From Methylobacter sp. (GTDB lineage: Bacteria > Pseudomonadota > Gammaproteobacteria > Methylococcales > Methylomonadaceae), in contig NZ_JAUXVR010000044.1 of assembly GCF_030680395.1 (NCBI RefSeq), positions 62,001 through 126,000 on the forward strand: a stretch of DNA of 64,000 bases, read 5' to 3'. A model generated the notes under the pieces. That model was not told the DNA's origin, ran no database searches, and saw only the letters and a list, made by a program, of their open reading frames with translations. Both the position numbers and the translations under genes were made by a program. This document shows, in pieces, positions 36,460 through 45,835 of the stretch. Every line of letters starts with the position of its first letter. Positions within the stretch are counted from its first letter, which is position 1.

Positions 36460-36918
36460 ATGAACGTCAAAATCCAGTTTATATTCCTCATGGCGCTATG
36501 CTGCCCGTTTACAGCATTCGCCCTGGATGAAGATACAGCACTTAAAGTGACCCCGCTGCTCAAGACGACCACCAGCTGGGATGGCAAACCCATCGTCTAT
36601 CCCAAAGGGCAAAGTGAAGTCACGGCCCTGATCGTTGAAATTGCACCGGAGGGCGAGACCGGATGGCACGAGCACCCTGTGCCTGCGCTTGGCTACATCA
36701 TGGAAGGCGAGCTGGAATTAAAGCTTGCCACAGGCGAAGTTAAAATCCTCCATTCCGGCGATGTCTTGCCAGAGTCTGTCGGCGTACTCCACAATGGCCG
36801 CAACATAGGCGAAGAGCCGGTCAAGATTCTGGTATTTTATATGGGCGAAGTTGGCACCAAACTTAGTGTTGCGCACCCGGAATTTACTCCCCAGCCATCG
36901 CCTGATTCAAAAAAGTAA
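36460..36918 (+). CDS. Exported cupin-domain protein
   Basis: A single-domain cupin of about 152 residues. The ATG at 36460 gives a clean signal peptide ending in AFA before LDED; an ATG at 36433 would place 9 extra residues in front. The two cupin motifs are visible: GWHEHPVPALGYIMEGELEL with its metal-binding His and Glu, and the second His in HNGRNIG. The substrate is unknown. Exported cupins of this type bind metals or small molecules in the periplasm. The gene ends 23 bp before a bidirectional terminator. Confidence 0.85.
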   Translation: MNVKIQFIFLMALCCPFTAFALDEDTALKVTPLLKTTTSWDGKPIVYPKGQSEVTALIVEIAPEGETGWHEHPVPALGYIMEGELELKLATGEVKILHSGDVLPESVGVLHNGRNIGEEPVKILVFYMGEVGTKLSVAHPEFTPQPSPDSKK

Positions 36919-36940
36919 TGTCTTAAGAATAGCTGCACAT

Positions 36941-36977
36941 AAAAAAGCCCGGCAGGTTTCCACCTCCGGGCTTTTTT
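36941..36977. terminator. Bidirectional terminator
   Basis: A 12-bp stem (36941-36952 and 36966-36977), AAAAAAGCCCGG with its complement, closes on a 13-base loop. It has T runs on both strands. It separates the cupin gene (plus) from the convergent exosortase-associated gene (minus). Confidence 0.88.
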
Positions 36978-36994
36978 GCTTTAACAGTGCAGCG

Positions 36995-37597
36995 TTATTT
37001 TTTCATCTCTTTTTTGAATATTGCATCCAATTTCTGGTTGGTTTCTTGGTGGTATTGCTTTGTGTTATCAATCGGTTCTGGTTTGGGCGCTATCGGTGCG
37101 GCAACAACCGGTTCCGGCCCAGGCGCTTGAACAATAAGAGGCTCTGCCTCCTGGCTTTGGTCCAAACGGAATACCGGTCCGTAAGTGGTGTCTATATCAA
37201 AATCTTCCCAAATATATACAGGATAAGCGATAGGCTGGGTAGGAAGAGGTATGGTAACCAAATCAGCAATCCCCACACCTATGCGTCCGGCGGTGTGAAC
37301 TATACCTTTAAATAACCCGCCGATAATGCCATAAAAAACGTTGCTTTGATTGGTCGTGTTAATCATATTTTTAGGAATTTCCAACACACTGGTAGTCAGA
37401 TTGGCAAAGGCATTCAGCGCCTTGTTGCCAACCTTGCTGCCATAGCTGTTGCCAAAGCTCCGGTGTTGATATAGCCCTTCTTGAGTCGCGGGAGTGCCAT
37501 AACCCTGTTGCTGCATATCGGCCTGAGTCATCGGCGCATATGCCGTAAACAGGCTGGCGAATAAAAGGAAAACAAAAGAACGACTGAATTTACGCAT
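36995..37597 (-). CDS. Exosortase system-associated exported protein
   Basis: A 200-residue exported protein. The signal peptide ends near residue 26 (TQA before DMQQ). The middle part matches the pattern I know for the family called exosortase system-associated protein TIGR04073: KALNAFANLTTSVLEIPKN, then GGLFKGIVHTAG and VTIPLPTQPI before WEDFD. The role is unknown; members occur in genomes with exosortase and extracellular polysaccharide loci. The C-terminal 60 residues are Pro-rich and charged and look disordered. The exosortase is not in this window. Confidence 0.75.
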   Translation of the reverse strand: MRKFSRSFVFLLFASLFTAYAPMTQADMQQQGYGTPATQEGLYQHRSFGNSYGSKVGNKALNAFANLTTSVLEIPKNMINTTNQSNVFYGIIGGLFKGIVHTAGRIGVGIADLVTIPLPTQPIAYPVYIWEDFDIDTTYGPVFRLDQSQEAEPLIVQAPGPEPVVAAPIAPKPEPIDNTKQYHQETNQKLDAIFKKEMKK

Positions 37598-37649
37598 TTC
37601 AAATCCTGTTTAGTGTGTTAATAATGGAATCAGTATAGCAGAGCTGCAA

Positions 37650-39932
37650 TTATTTACTGATCCGCGCCTTGGCAAAGGCGCTAGCCATTGAGTTCTGTAT
37701 AGGCGCTTGTTGTTTAGGCTTATGCGCAGTCGGCTTTTGATTATTTCGTTCGGGTCTGGCATCGCTCGCCTCAGGATTTGTTTTCATCGATAGCGAAATA
37801 CGTTTGCGCTCGACATCGATCTCCAACACCGTCACTTTGACCATCTCACCGGTTTTAACGGCATCCCTGGGATCTTTGACAAAGGTATCGGACAAATGGG
37901 AGATATGCACCAAGCCGTCCTGATGCACGCCAATGTCGACAAACGCGCCGAAGTTGGCGACGTTGGTGACTACGCCGTCCAATCTCATGCCGACTTCAAG
38001 ATCGGTGATTTTCTCGATGCCAGCCTTGAATTCCACGCTTTTGAATTCCGGTCTCGGATCACGACCGGGCTTTTCCAGCTCCAGCAAGATGTCGGTCACC
38101 GTCGGCAAACCGAAATGTTCGTTAGTATAATTGGCAGGATTCAAGCCGCGCAGAAATTGGCTTTGACCGATCAGATCGCGGATGGATTTTCCGGTGCTGC
38201 CGATGATGGCCTCAACAACGGGATAAGCTTCAGGATGAACCGAAGACGCATCCAGCGGATTGTCGCCATTCATAATACGCAAGAATCCCGCCGCCTGTTC
38301 GTAAGCCTTGTCGCCCAAGCGCGGCACTTTTTTCAATTGCTTGCGATTGGCAAACGGGCCGTTTTCATTGCGAAACGCGACGATATTCTCGCTGATACTG
38401 GCGGACAGGCCGGACACCTGTTTAAGCAGGGCTACCGATGCGGTATTCACATCGACGCCGACCGCGTTGACGCAATCTTCAACGACCGTATCCAGTCCTT
38501 TAGCCAACTGAGCCTGATTCACGTCGTGCTGGTACTGGCCCACGCCGATCGATTTGGGGTCGATCTTGACCAGCTCTGCCAGCGGGTCCTGCAAACGTCT
38601 GGCGATCGAAACCGCGCCGCGCAAAGACACGTCCAATTCGGGAAATTCCTTGGCGGCCAGTTCGGACGCCGAATAAACCGACGCACCCGCTTCCGACACA
38701 GTGATCTTGGTGAATTTAAGTTCGCTGTGCCGTTTCATCACATCGGCCACCAGCTGGTCGGTTTCCCGAGAACCGGTGCCGTTGCCTATGCTGACCAAAT
38801 CGACCTTGTGCTTTTGGATAAGTTTTGCCAGCGTGTTTATCGATCCGTCCCAGTCCTTGCGCGGCGGGTGCGGGTAAATGGTGTCCGTCCCCAGTACTTT
38901 TCCGGTAGGATCGACAATGGCAACCTTAACGCCGGTGCGTATGCCGGGGTCAAGGCCCATCGTGGCTTTAGGACCGGCCGGTGCGGCCAGCAACAAGTCT
39001 CTTAAATTGCTGGCGAACACCCGGATGGCTTCCAATTCGGCGGCTTCGCGCAGCCTGAGTTTCAAGTCCAGATCAATACGGGTGTACAGCTTGATTTTCC
39101 AGGCAAAACGCGCGGTTTCCGCCAGCCAGGCATCGTCCGGTTTTGATGTGTCGGTAATAGCCAGGCGACGGGCGACAAACTGGGCGCAAAGGTCGTGTTC
39201 CGCCTTATCGTCAGCACCGGGTTTAAGCGTTAGATTTAACAAATCCTCATTACGCCCTCGAAATAAGGCCAAAGCCCGGTGCGAAGGGATTTTGTTGATG
39301 GCTTCTTCGTAATCGAAATAGTCTTTGAATTTTTCAGCAGCCTGCTCTTTGCCGGTCGCAACGGTGGCGTGAACAATGCCTTTTTGCCAGATGCGTTCGC
39401 GCAGTTCGGCTAACAACTCGGCGTCTTCGGAAATACGCTCCATGATGATTTGCCGTGCGCCATCCAGAGCGGCGGCGGTATCCGGTACACCTTTTTCCGC
39501 ATCGATATAGCCGGCGGCGACTTGTGCAGGGATCAGACTACGATCAGCCAATAAAGCATCGGCAAGCGGTTCAAGTCCTGCCTCGCGGGCAATTTGCGCT
39601 TTAGTGCGGCGCTTGGGTTTGTAGGGCAAATACAAATCTTCCAGCAGGGTTTTGGTGTCTGCATTGTTAATGGCTCTTTCCAGTTCCGGCGTCAGCTTGT
39701 CCTGTGACCGGATGCTGTCCAGAATCGTTTTGCGCCGCGCGTTAAGTTCGCGCAAATAGCCCAAACGCTCTTCCAGCAGCCTTAATTGCGTATCATCCAG
39801 ACCACCAGTCACTTCCTTGCGGTAACGGGAAATAAACGGAACGGTCGCGCCTTCGTCCAGCAAGCTGACAGCGGCGCTGACTTGTTTCGGGTTAACGGCT
39901 AATTCTTCGGCAATGCGTTGGATTACATCCAT
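37650..39932 (-). CDS. tex: Tex-like S1 RNA-binding transcription accessory protein
   Basis: A 760-residue nucleic-acid-binding protein from the ATG at 39932 (MDVIQRI). The longer ORF adds 17 residues at 39983 without a better start. The domains follow the Tex order: N-terminal helical region, a YqgF/RNase H-like fold (about 320-450, [16 protein letters not shown]), helix-hairpin-helix (about 490-560), and the S1 RNA-binding domain (about 640-710, [21 protein letters not shown]). The C-terminal tail is Lys/Gln-rich. It is encoded alone, 53 bp before the exosortase-associated gene on the same strand. Confidence 0.95.
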   Translation of the reverse strand: MDVIQRIAEELAVNPKQVSAAVSLLDEGATVPFISRYRKEVTGGLDDTQLRLLEERLGYLRELNARRKTILDSIRSQDKLTPELERAINNADTKTLLEDLYLPYKPKRRTKAQIAREAGLEPLADALLADRSLIPAQVAAGYIDAEKGVPDTAAALDGARQIIMERISEDAELLAELRERIWQKGIVHATVATGKEQAAEKFKDYFDYEEAINKIPSHRALALFRGRNEDLLNLTLKPGADDKAEHDLCAQFVARRLAITDTSKPDDAWLAETARFAWKIKLYTRIDLDLKLRLREAAELEAIRVFASNLRDLLLAAPAGPKATMGLDPGIRTGVKVAIVDPTGKVLGTDTIYPHPPRKDWDGSINTLAKLIQKHKVDLVSIGNGTGSRETDQLVADVMKRHSELKFTKITVSEAGASVYSASELAAKEFPELDVSLRGAVSIARRLQDPLAELVKIDPKSIGVGQYQHDVNQAQLAKGLDTVVEDCVNAVGVDVNTASVALLKQVSGLSASISENIVAFRNENGPFANRKQLKKVPRLGDKAYEQAAGFLRIMNGDNPLDASSVHPEAYPVVEAIIGSTGKSIRDLIGQSQFLRGLNPANYTNEHFGLPTVTDILLELEKPGRDPRPEFKSVEFKAGIEKITDLEVGMRLDGVVTNVANFGAFVDIGVHQDGLVHISHLSDTFVKDPRDAVKTGEMVKVTVLEIDVERKRISLSMKTNPEASDARPERNNQKPTAHKPKQQAPIQNSMASAFAKARISK

Positions 39933-40220
39933 TTTTCGAGTTCTTGTGCAGTTTAAGATGGGCGCATTGTAGCAGCAAGGCATGGCTTAGATAAAAATAA
40001 GCGCATCATTTCGAAATGACTCTAACTGATGATTCGTTTTTGAATTATGATTTTAGAAAGTTTTAAGCGGCAGTCATAACTAGTCAAGTTATTAAAAATC
40101 GCTGACTTACAACTCGGCAAGATGCCGAACGGCTAAAAAAGACCCGCGCGAATTTGAAGAAAATTTTACTTTTCTCAGTGATGAAGCATAAGCTACAAAC
40201 TTTAAAAGGGGATATAAACC

Positions 40221-40463
40221 ATGGCAATCATAGAATTAGACGATGAAACGGCTTTCCTGCTTAAAGAATTGGCAGAGCATGAGCATATTAGCCCGGCGCA
40301 ATTATTAAAAAATCTGGCGCAAGTACATCGCAGCACACAGCAAGCCCATCATGCCGAGCAGCCTGAATTACTGACCGACTTTGCCGGGATACTAAAAAAC
40401 TCCCCTTCATTCACCGGCAACCCATTAGAGATTCAACAGGCGATGCGTGATGAATGGTCTTAG
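40221..40463 (+). CDS. Small antitoxin-like protein upstream of a broken vapC
   Basis: An 80-residue protein with an N-terminal strand and helix pattern (MAIIELDDETAFLLKELAEH) like ribbon-helix-helix or Phd-type antitoxins, and a C-terminal part that would wrap the toxin. An AAAAGGGG site lies about 10 bases before the ATG. It overlaps the following toxin ORF by 14 bases, the usual antitoxin-toxin arrangement. As the toxin is truncated, the antitoxin no longer has its normal partner here. Confidence 0.72.
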   Translation: MAIIELDDETAFLLKELAEHEHISPAQLLKNLAQVHRSTQQAHHAEQPELLTDFAGILKNSPSFTGNPLEIQQAMRDEWS

Positions 40464-40660
40464 CTATCTGCTTGATACCAATACCATCATCGGCTTACTT
40501 AAAGGCAACGACGAAGCTATTTCCATTCTAAGCGGCATCAGTCTGCCAGCTTGCGGATTTAGTGCCATCCCTCGGATGGAATTGTTGAGTTACCCGGATT
40601 TAGCTATTGATGAGGAACAGGCTATTAACCGTCTATTGGATCGGATGACGCATTTAGCTC
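40450..40660 (+). pseudogene. vapC: VapC (PIN) toxin remnant truncated by a MITE
   Basis: The N-terminal 70 residues of a PIN-domain ribonuclease: LLDTNTIIGLLKG with the first catalytic Asp and MELLS with the second acidic residue. The frame then enters the repeat at 40661 and stops within it at 40680. The later catalytic acidic residues of the PIN fold are missing, so the toxin cannot be active. The ATG at 40450 is chosen over the GTG at 40447. Confidence 0.85.
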
Positions 40661-40758
40661 GTAGGATGGTTTCGCGATAGCAAACCGTCACAGACGCACA
40701 ACGCCGATATCAGCCTACCGAAGTTGCGGCGGATTGCCTTACGGCTAATCCACCCTAC
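40661..40758. mobile_element. MITE-like element between two gene fragments
   Basis: A 98-bp element with imperfect terminal inverted repeats GTAGGATGG (40661-40669) and CCACCCTAC (40750-40758), no coding capacity and internal AACCGTC and GCGGATTGCC blocks. On its left a vapC is cut off and on its right a Fic gene resumes in mid-frame (codon QFYNVLERS starts at 40758). The single element therefore joins fragments of two unrelated genes, most simply by recombination between two copies that removed the DNA in between. Confidence 0.75.
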
Positions 40759-41159
40759 AGTTCTACAACGTGCTGGAACGCAGCCAAAAAAGCGACCTAG
40801 ACATAACCGAGTGGCTGCTATGGTTCCTCGCTTGTCTGCAACGCGCCATCGCTCAAGCCGGCGAAACACTGTCAGCCGTGCTGGCAAAAGCCAAATTCTG
40901 GGAACGCTTTGCCAGCGCGCCAATGAACGAGCATCAAATCAAAGTGCTCAACCGTCTGCTGGACGGCTTCGAAGGTAGGTTGACCACATCCAAATGGGCC
41001 AAGCTGGCGAAATGCTCCCAGGACACCGCTTACCGCGACATTCTCACCCTGGTCGAGCTAGACGCATTAGTAAAAGCGGATGGCGGAGGGCGTAGTACGA
41101 GCTATGAACTGGCCCTGTCAAAGCAGTCAAGCTCATTTACTATCGAACCCTTGCTCTAG
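40759..41159 (+). pseudogene. Fic-family protein, C-terminal remnant
   Basis: Residues after the Fic catalytic motif only: the FYNVLERSQKSDLDITEW stretch, the linker helix, and a winged-helix region (LTTSKWAKLAKCSQDTAYRD) ending in GGGRSTSYEL. This is the usual C-terminus of large Fic proteins that transfer AMP. The whole catalytic core (HPFxxGNGR) and the N-terminal half are missing; the frame starts within the MITE end, and no start codon or ribosome binding site belongs to it. Confidence 0.85.
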
Positions 41160-41164
41160 CCAGA

Positions 41165-41280
41165 TAGGCCGGAATAAGGCCATCCAAGCGCGTAGCGCGA
41201 GGTGGCGTTTCCGGCGAATTAGTAGTGTTTGCCGGAAACGCCAGTTCTCGCTGTCGCTCAAACTGACTTATTCCGGCCTA
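41165..41280. mobile_element. MITE-like palindromic element, copy 1
   Basis: A 116-bp element with perfect 14-bp terminal repeats TAGGCCGGAATAAG (41165-41178) and its complement (41267-41280), and a nested pair GGCGTTTCCGGC/GCCGGAAACGCC. A second copy lies at 54554-54668 in the opposite orientation. The inner part can be read as MPETPVLAVAQTDLFRP, which prolongs downstream frames and creates a false N-terminus on the next gene. Confidence 0.9.
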
Positions 41281-42112
41281 CTGGGCTTTCGGGACACCTG
41301 CTTCCGGCATTTTGTTGTAAGCCTTTTCCTAATATCAACATTACTTTAAATGCGCTATTGTTGGCTATCAACAATTTGGGAACTAGGGGACTAATGATGA
41401 AGATGAAATTTGGTTGGTTAAATGATAACAGTGTAGTTGAGACAAACTCTATAATAATTGAACCTATTGCAGATTTTGATAATGCAATTAGCGAAGTAAT
41501 GAACTCATCGCAGCATAATGGCGCTTGGTATTACCCACCTATAGTTTATAAAACGGATAAACTCAGCCCTAGAGTTGCTGCTTCAAGATTTGAATTACCA
41601 CCAACCCATTGTATTTTCCAAATAAATGGAAATTATGATCGTGAATTCCTTGAATTTATTGTCGTTTTTTTTGGGTGGCTGCATGGGCTAAGGCTAAACC
41701 CTGAAAACTGGGGATATTTGATTAAAACGCCAATTAAACAAGGTGAATTGGTGGATTTTGCTAGACCTAGACACTCCGATATGAAGATGCTGATCGAAAA
41801 AGCTGAAGTATTTTGGTTGAATAATAAAACAAATAAAATGGGAAATTTAATGTTGGGAGCATTAAATTGGTTTTCTTATACGCAATCCTATGAGCAAATT
41901 TTCGAGCGTTTTATAGGGCAGTATAGTGTTTTTGACACGCTACATCATATTGTAAACAAGCTTCATCCTACGACTAATAAAGTCACACATGCTGGATGTT
42001 TTGAGCATGTATCTAATAAATTAGACTTACATTATCCCTCTTGGATAAATGAAATAACCAAAATACGTAACGACTTAATATAGTGGACCCCATTGTCCAG
42101 ACAAATAATGCC

Positions 42113-43084
42113 TTAATTTAAGATAGAGGCCTGTTCACACTCCAGCTGAATGGCGCTGTCCCAATTTTTTGACACGGGAACTGATATTTCTGCCGCCCCG
42201 TATTTATCCACGATCATTACACCGCCACCCCTAGCGGTTTGGTAAACCACACTGGGTGTTTCATAGCCCAATGATTGATGACGCCGCTCTTCATTATAAA
42301 ACATGAAGTAGTCGGTCAATCCCATCAGCAAGCTCTGTACACTGTCATGCTGCTTCAAATAGACTTCTTCATATTTCACCGTTCTCCAGAGCCGCTCGAC
42401 AAAAATATTGTCCAGTGCGCGACCACGCCCATCCATGCTGATCGTGATGCCGCTGTTGAGCAGCACGCCAGTAAAAGCATCGCTGGTGAATTGTGATCCC
42501 TGATCACTATTGAAGATCTCAGGCGTCCCGTAGGCCTTGATGGCTTCTTCCAAACAGTCGACACAGAATCCCGCACCCATGGTGTTCGACAACCGCCAGG
42601 AAAGTATTTTGCGGCTATACCAGTCGATGATTGCCACCAGATAAACAAATCCGCGGGGTAGCCGGATATAAGTGATGTCAGTGCTCCACACCTGATTGGG
42701 GCGAATGATGTCGATGCCCCTTAACAGATAGGGATAAATCTTATGTTGCGGATGCGGCTTGCTGGTATTGGGGCCAGGTGCCATACTGGCCAGGCCTAGC
42801 GTTTGCATCAAGCGCTGAACTCGTTTACGATTAACCCTGTGCCCAAGTCCACATAAGTATTTCGTCATCCGCCGTGAGCCATAAAAGGGGTGCCGCGTAT
42901 ACTCTTCATCGAGCAACTGCAACAACAGGCATTCATCTTCATCAACGGCTTTTAGTAGACGCTTTTTATGGGCATAGACGACCGAGCGCGTAACCTGGAG
43001 CAGCTTGCATTGCAGGGATAGCGCCAGTGTATTATCCGGTGCTATCCACGATTGCCGCTCATCTAAAGGCTGAGTCCAGACTTT
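42113..43084 (-). CDS. IS3-family transposase OrfB (DDE integrase), via -1 frameshift
   Basis: The catalytic part of the transposase. The DDE triad is visible as WSTDITY, NSDQGSQ and FVERLWRTVKYEE. The reading frame is open back to the A run at 43084 and has no start codon of its own that fits: residues such as LDERQSWIAPDN precede the first ATG. A run of eight A at the end of orfA allows the -1 slip that fuses OrfA and OrfB, as in other IS3 elements. A shorter product from 42925 is possible but would lack the N-terminal helices. Confidence 0.9.
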   Translation of the reverse strand, partial: KVWTQPLDERQSWIAPDNTLALSLQCKLLQVTRSVVYAHKKRLLKAVDEDECLLLQLLDEEYTRHPFYGSRRMTKYLCGLGHRVNRKRVQRLMQTLGLASMAPGPNTSKPHPQHKIYPYLLRGIDIIRPNQVWSTDITYIRLPRGFVYLVAIIDWYSRKILSWRLSNTMGAGFCVDCLEEAIKAYGTPEIFNSDQGSQFTSDAFTGVLLNSGITISMDGRGRALDNIFVERLWRTVKYEEVYLKQHDSVQSLLMGLTDYFMFYNEERRHQSLGYETPSVVYQTARGGGVMIVDKYGAAEISVPVSKNWDSAIQLECEQASILN

Positions 43085-43356
43085 TTTTTAAGCCAGTCCA
43101 ATTCCATGTTTAATTGCCCGATTTTGGCATACAGCCGATCCGGATCGCTCTGTGCATTGGTCGGCTTTGGTCCCCGCTTACCATCAAACAGGCTGCCGGC
43201 ATTGTCCATCAATTCTTTTTTCCATTGACTAACCTGAGTCGGATGGACGTTGTTATCCTGGGCAATCTCATTGATGGTCTTTATGCCTCGAACCGCTTCC
43301 AAGGCAACCTTGGCTTTTTGCGCCCCTGTATAAATCTTCCGTTTGCTTTCGCTCAT
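43063..43356 (-). CDS. IS3-family transposase OrfA (helix-turn-helix)
   Basis: A 97-residue DNA-binding protein with a helix-turn-helix (KVALEAVRGIKTINEIAQDN, HPTQVSQWKKEL) and a C-terminal leucine-zipper-like part that ends in the A-rich slippery run. It alone probably represses transposition; the fused OrfAB is the active transposase. Confidence 0.9.
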   Translation of the reverse strand: MSESKRKIYTGAQKAKVALEAVRGIKTINEIAQDNNVHPTQVSQWKKELMDNAGSLFDGKRGPKPTNAQSDPDRLYAKIGQLNMELDWLKKKSGLSL

Positions 43357-43755
43357 TTCCTGCTTCTCATTTTTCGACAGAACATAGCTTAAACTATTGT
43401 CCGGCTTTCGGGGTCCACTATATAATTCATGAAAGTAAATTTGCAGGTCGGCCTATTGGCTTCGCAGCCAACTCTGCCCAAGCTGATATTTTATTAAGTT
43501 TAATCGCATTTAATTGCAGGGTAATCGCGGTTTTAATTGGAGCAGAGGGAAATTATTCCCGCTCAAGTTGCGAAAACAAACAGACTCAAGGTTTTGATGT
43601 AGATTAAGTCATGGAGCGTTCTCTACGTGACTTTGTGCTATTAAAGTACAAAACGAACGCGCGGCGTTATTAACACAATTTCTCTCCTTTCCTGATTTTC
43701 CTTTCAACGGTGCTTACAACAGCGGAGTGAAATTCATCATGCAGTTCATTTGGAA

Positions 43756-44187
43756 TCAAGCTCTCACATACTCGATCTTCAATTCCAGGACACTGGTAAC
43801 CGCAATTTTAACTATAAACTGTTGGTCATGATCAATGCAGAAAGGAACTTTGTCTACTTTAAAGTCGCTATCGGAGATGAGAACTTTCCATTTCATATCG
43901 CAATATGTGAACCATTTAAGTTTTGGTGGCTTTGCCCTAGGTGGCTGCAATGAATGAGTCTTTTGATATGTGTATAAAATCACTATCAGAGCCAGCGCAA
44001 TGGATACCCATAGCGGCTGAGGTTTTTGGAGAGTTTCAATTGTTGCAGTCCTTGCACTTTCAACGAAGAATAAAAGACCAGAGCTACCACCAACAACTAG
44101 AGTTATCATTATGGACACAAATGCTGATCTCAAATCAGAGAATAATGAGGCTGACAGTTTGAATAATATTTTTTTCAGGAATGACAT
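43756..44187 (-). CDS. Two-helix membrane protein of unknown function
   Basis: A 143-residue protein. Two hydrophobic segments (about 22-45 and 58-75) are followed by a soluble C-terminal domain with aromatic, possibly metal-binding residues: KWFTYCDMKWKVLI and VPFCIDHDQQ. The pattern of Cys, Asp and His recalls small treble-clef-like domains found next to defence genes, but I do not recognise the family. Its neighbourhood of toxin and antitoxin genes suggests a similar context. No strong ribosome binding site. Confidence 0.6.
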   Translation of the reverse strand: MSFLKKILFKLSASLFSDLRSAFVSIMITLVVGGSSGLLFFVESARTATIETLQKPQPLWVSIALALIVILYTYQKTHSLQPPRAKPPKLKWFTYCDMKWKVLISDSDFKVDKVPFCIDHDQQFIVKIAVTSVLELKIEYVRA

Positions 44188-44449
44188 TTATCGCTGGCCT
44201 ATATTTGAATTGTGCCCCAGCGGGACGTGGTTTGTAACCAAAAAAAGTTCCAGGTCTTGCATTGTGCATCTACCTCCCCTTTTTACTCATACTCACATAA
44301 TTTTTTATATGAAATTTGAGCAATAGCCCTGGTCGTAGTAAGCCGCCTTGAATGGCAACGAGTATTGGCGCTTGGTAAGCAGCATCAGAATTTGTCAGAA
44401 CGCACAGCTTGGATGGGCTTATCATGCTATGGAGCGGCCGATCTACTTG

Positions 44450-44833
44450 TTAGCGCTGCACAACATGCTCTTGCAACCAGTCTAAAAAATCTTGCCGGTT
44501 CATTTTACTGGCGGCGACCGCCAAGATTACTGTTTCTTGGCTATCAACGTCGGCTTGTATTTCATAACCATTCATCAGCAAGGTAACTTCAAGCGCGGCA
44601 TGACCGATACGTTTATTGCCATCGACAAACGGATGGTTGTTAATCAAAGAGAAACCTAACGCCGCTACTTTTTCGATTAATGTCGGGTACAGCTCATGAT
44701 CTGCATAACTCATGAGAGGCTGTGCCAATGCGGATTCTAATCCCTCTTGATTACGTATACCGATGGCGCCGCCTGATTGTTCAATGACTCGTTTATGCAG
44801 TTTTATAACCTGATCCAGCGTTAATAATTGCAT
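44450..44833 (-). CDS. doc: Doc-type toxin (Fic fold kinase)
   Basis: A 127-residue death-on-curing toxin that phosphorylates elongation factor Tu. The motif HPFVDGNKRIGH (Hx F x D G N K R) is complete, so it should be active. The preceding gene (60 residues) overlaps its start by one base (TAATG) and is the antitoxin. Among its neighbours it is the only toxin gene here with no visible damage. Confidence 0.92.
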   Translation of the reverse strand: MQLLTLDQVIKLHKRVIEQSGGAIGIRNQEGLESALAQPLMSYADHELYPTLIEKVAALGFSLINNHPFVDGNKRIGHAALEVTLLMNGYEIQADVDSQETVILAVAASKMNRQDFLDWLQEHVVQR

Positions 44834-45015
44834 TAGGACAACCGTTTATACAGCTCTTTGTTTTTATCCAGGGTGTAGTCCATAGCTTGCTCAAAATCGA
44901 GGCGGTTGTCGCTACCCGTTTCCTGTATTTTGATTTTATGTTTCGGTAAATTTTCTAATATTTCCAATAACGCATCATACAAAGTATCTTCAACTTGAAT
45001 GGTTAATGTTTTCAT
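44833..45015 (-). CDS. Antitoxin partner of Doc
   Basis: A 60-residue protein (MKTLTIQVEDTLYDALLEIL...) with an N-terminal strand and helix and a charged C-terminal helix. It is too short for a classical Phd with a full DNA-binding domain but has the size of the small antitoxins next to Doc. It is translated from the same mRNA, upstream of doc, with a one-base overlap. Confidence 0.78.
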   Translation of the reverse strand: MKTLTIQVEDTLYDALLEILENLPKHKIKIQETGSDNRLDFEQAMDYTLDKNKELYKRLS

Positions 45016-45181
45016 GGTGCCCCCCGTTTATTCTAGCGCCTCAGGTTAGGATAGCCTGCCGCTGGATTTTAATACACAAAAAAATGCTCCTGACCTTGCA
45101 TCTTGCATACAAAACTACCAGCTGTAGATATTTCATGGTTATTTTCAACAAAGCACAATGTAAGCCCTTATTGGTTATCCC

Positions 45182-45594
45182 TTAATTCCCCAGAAAAGGA
45201 TTTAAAACCACCAATTGACCATCGATTTCTTGACCACCATGCTGCATATCTTCCGAATACAAAACGGTACAGTCGAATTGAAGCGCTGAGCTAACGATCA
45301 TACTGTTATACAGAGAAAAACCGAATCGTTCCGCAATATCCAGTCCCCGTTCGTGGGTATCGACAGTCACCGCTTGGGTTTGACATACGGCACGTACCGT
45401 TCCCAACATATCGCGTATTTCGGCATAGCTCATCCCCAGTTTTCGCGATGCGACCGAGGCGAATTCATTGAGCACTTGAACGCTTATGATACCGCCCGAA
45501 GCAATAATCGCTTCGGCTCGGTCCGCTTTGCGGTTATCTTCAACAATAAATACAACAGAACGTCGGTATCGAAAAACGGCCTATCGGTTTTCAT
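45182..45594 (-). pseudogene. vapC: VapC (PIN) toxin with a frameshift
   Basis: From the ATG at 45594 the frame begins MKTDRPFFDTDVLLYLL with the first catalytic Asp and then shifts. In the next frame the sequence continues EDNRKADRAEAIIASGG to the C-terminus, with Asp and Asn residues of the PIN core. One missing base in the TTGTTGAAGAT stretch, near 45560, restores a 137-residue PIN protein. Either a true mutation or a sequencing error. Confidence 0.85.
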
Positions 45595-45814
45595 GGGCTT
45601 CCAAGCGGTCGAACTTGAAGTCGGCGGGCAAGCGCCCCCGATATTTGCGCAACCGGGCTAACAACTCTTACGAACTGGGCTTTTTCTCAATTTCGAAAAT
45701 CCGCTCACCGACGATATGAATCTCGATATCATCGCCTTCTTTAAGCTGAAGCGCTTCGACCACCGGCGCGGGCAATCTTACGGCCAAACTATTACCCCAT
45801 TCTGCGACTTGCAT
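45581..45814 (-). pseudogene. vapB: VapB (AbrB-fold) antitoxin with a nonsense codon
   Basis: The ATG at 45814 opens a MazE/AbrB-type DNA-binding domain (MQVAEWGNSLAVRLPAPVV...). An in-frame TAA at 45670-45668 follows residue 48. After it the same frame is open for 28 more codons (ELLARLRKYRGRLP... to HENR) to the natural stop overlapping vapC by 14 bases. A CAA to TAA change would explain it. The truncated part keeps the DNA-binding half but loses the toxin-binding tail. Confidence 0.85.
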
Positions 45815-45835
45815 GACGGACTCCCGTGCTGGAAA

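Larger units (their letters stand above)
42079..43422 (-). mobile_element. IS3-family insertion sequence
   Basis: A complete element of 1344 bp. The ends share TATAGTGGACCCC in inverted orientation (42079-42091 and 43410-43422), with further imperfect matches to about 25 bp. A 3-bp target duplication TAA flanks it (42076-42078 and 43423-43425). It holds orfA and orfB of an IS3-type transposase with a slippery run at 43082-43089. All catalytic residues remain, so it may still be mobile. Confidence 0.93.
41394..43607 (+). pseudogene. HEPN-domain gene split by an insertion sequence
   Basis: The 5' part (41394-42078, starting MMKMKFG after AGGGGA) and 3' part (43426-43607) join in frame once the IS and its duplicated TAA are removed, giving a protein of 288 residues. 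The joint reads RNDLIHES, a HEPN Rx4H ribonuclease motif: Arg and Asn lie left of the insertion and His right of it. The N-terminal 150 residues are of unknown family. In this state the product ends after RNDLI and lacks the catalytic His and the following 60 residues. Genes of this type often serve in phage defence or toxin systems. The IS insertion inactivates it. Confidence 0.85.

Noticed and set aside
40106-40191. Short coding-like stretch before the antitoxin gene
   Set aside because: Two frames look equally plausible and neither has a start or a recognisable family.
41229-41393. N-terminal extension of the split HEPN gene
   Set aside because: It begins inside the MITE copy and matches the false extension on tpx.
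44326-44449. Gene remnant upstream of doc on the plus strand
   Set aside because: No family pattern; likely chance open frame.
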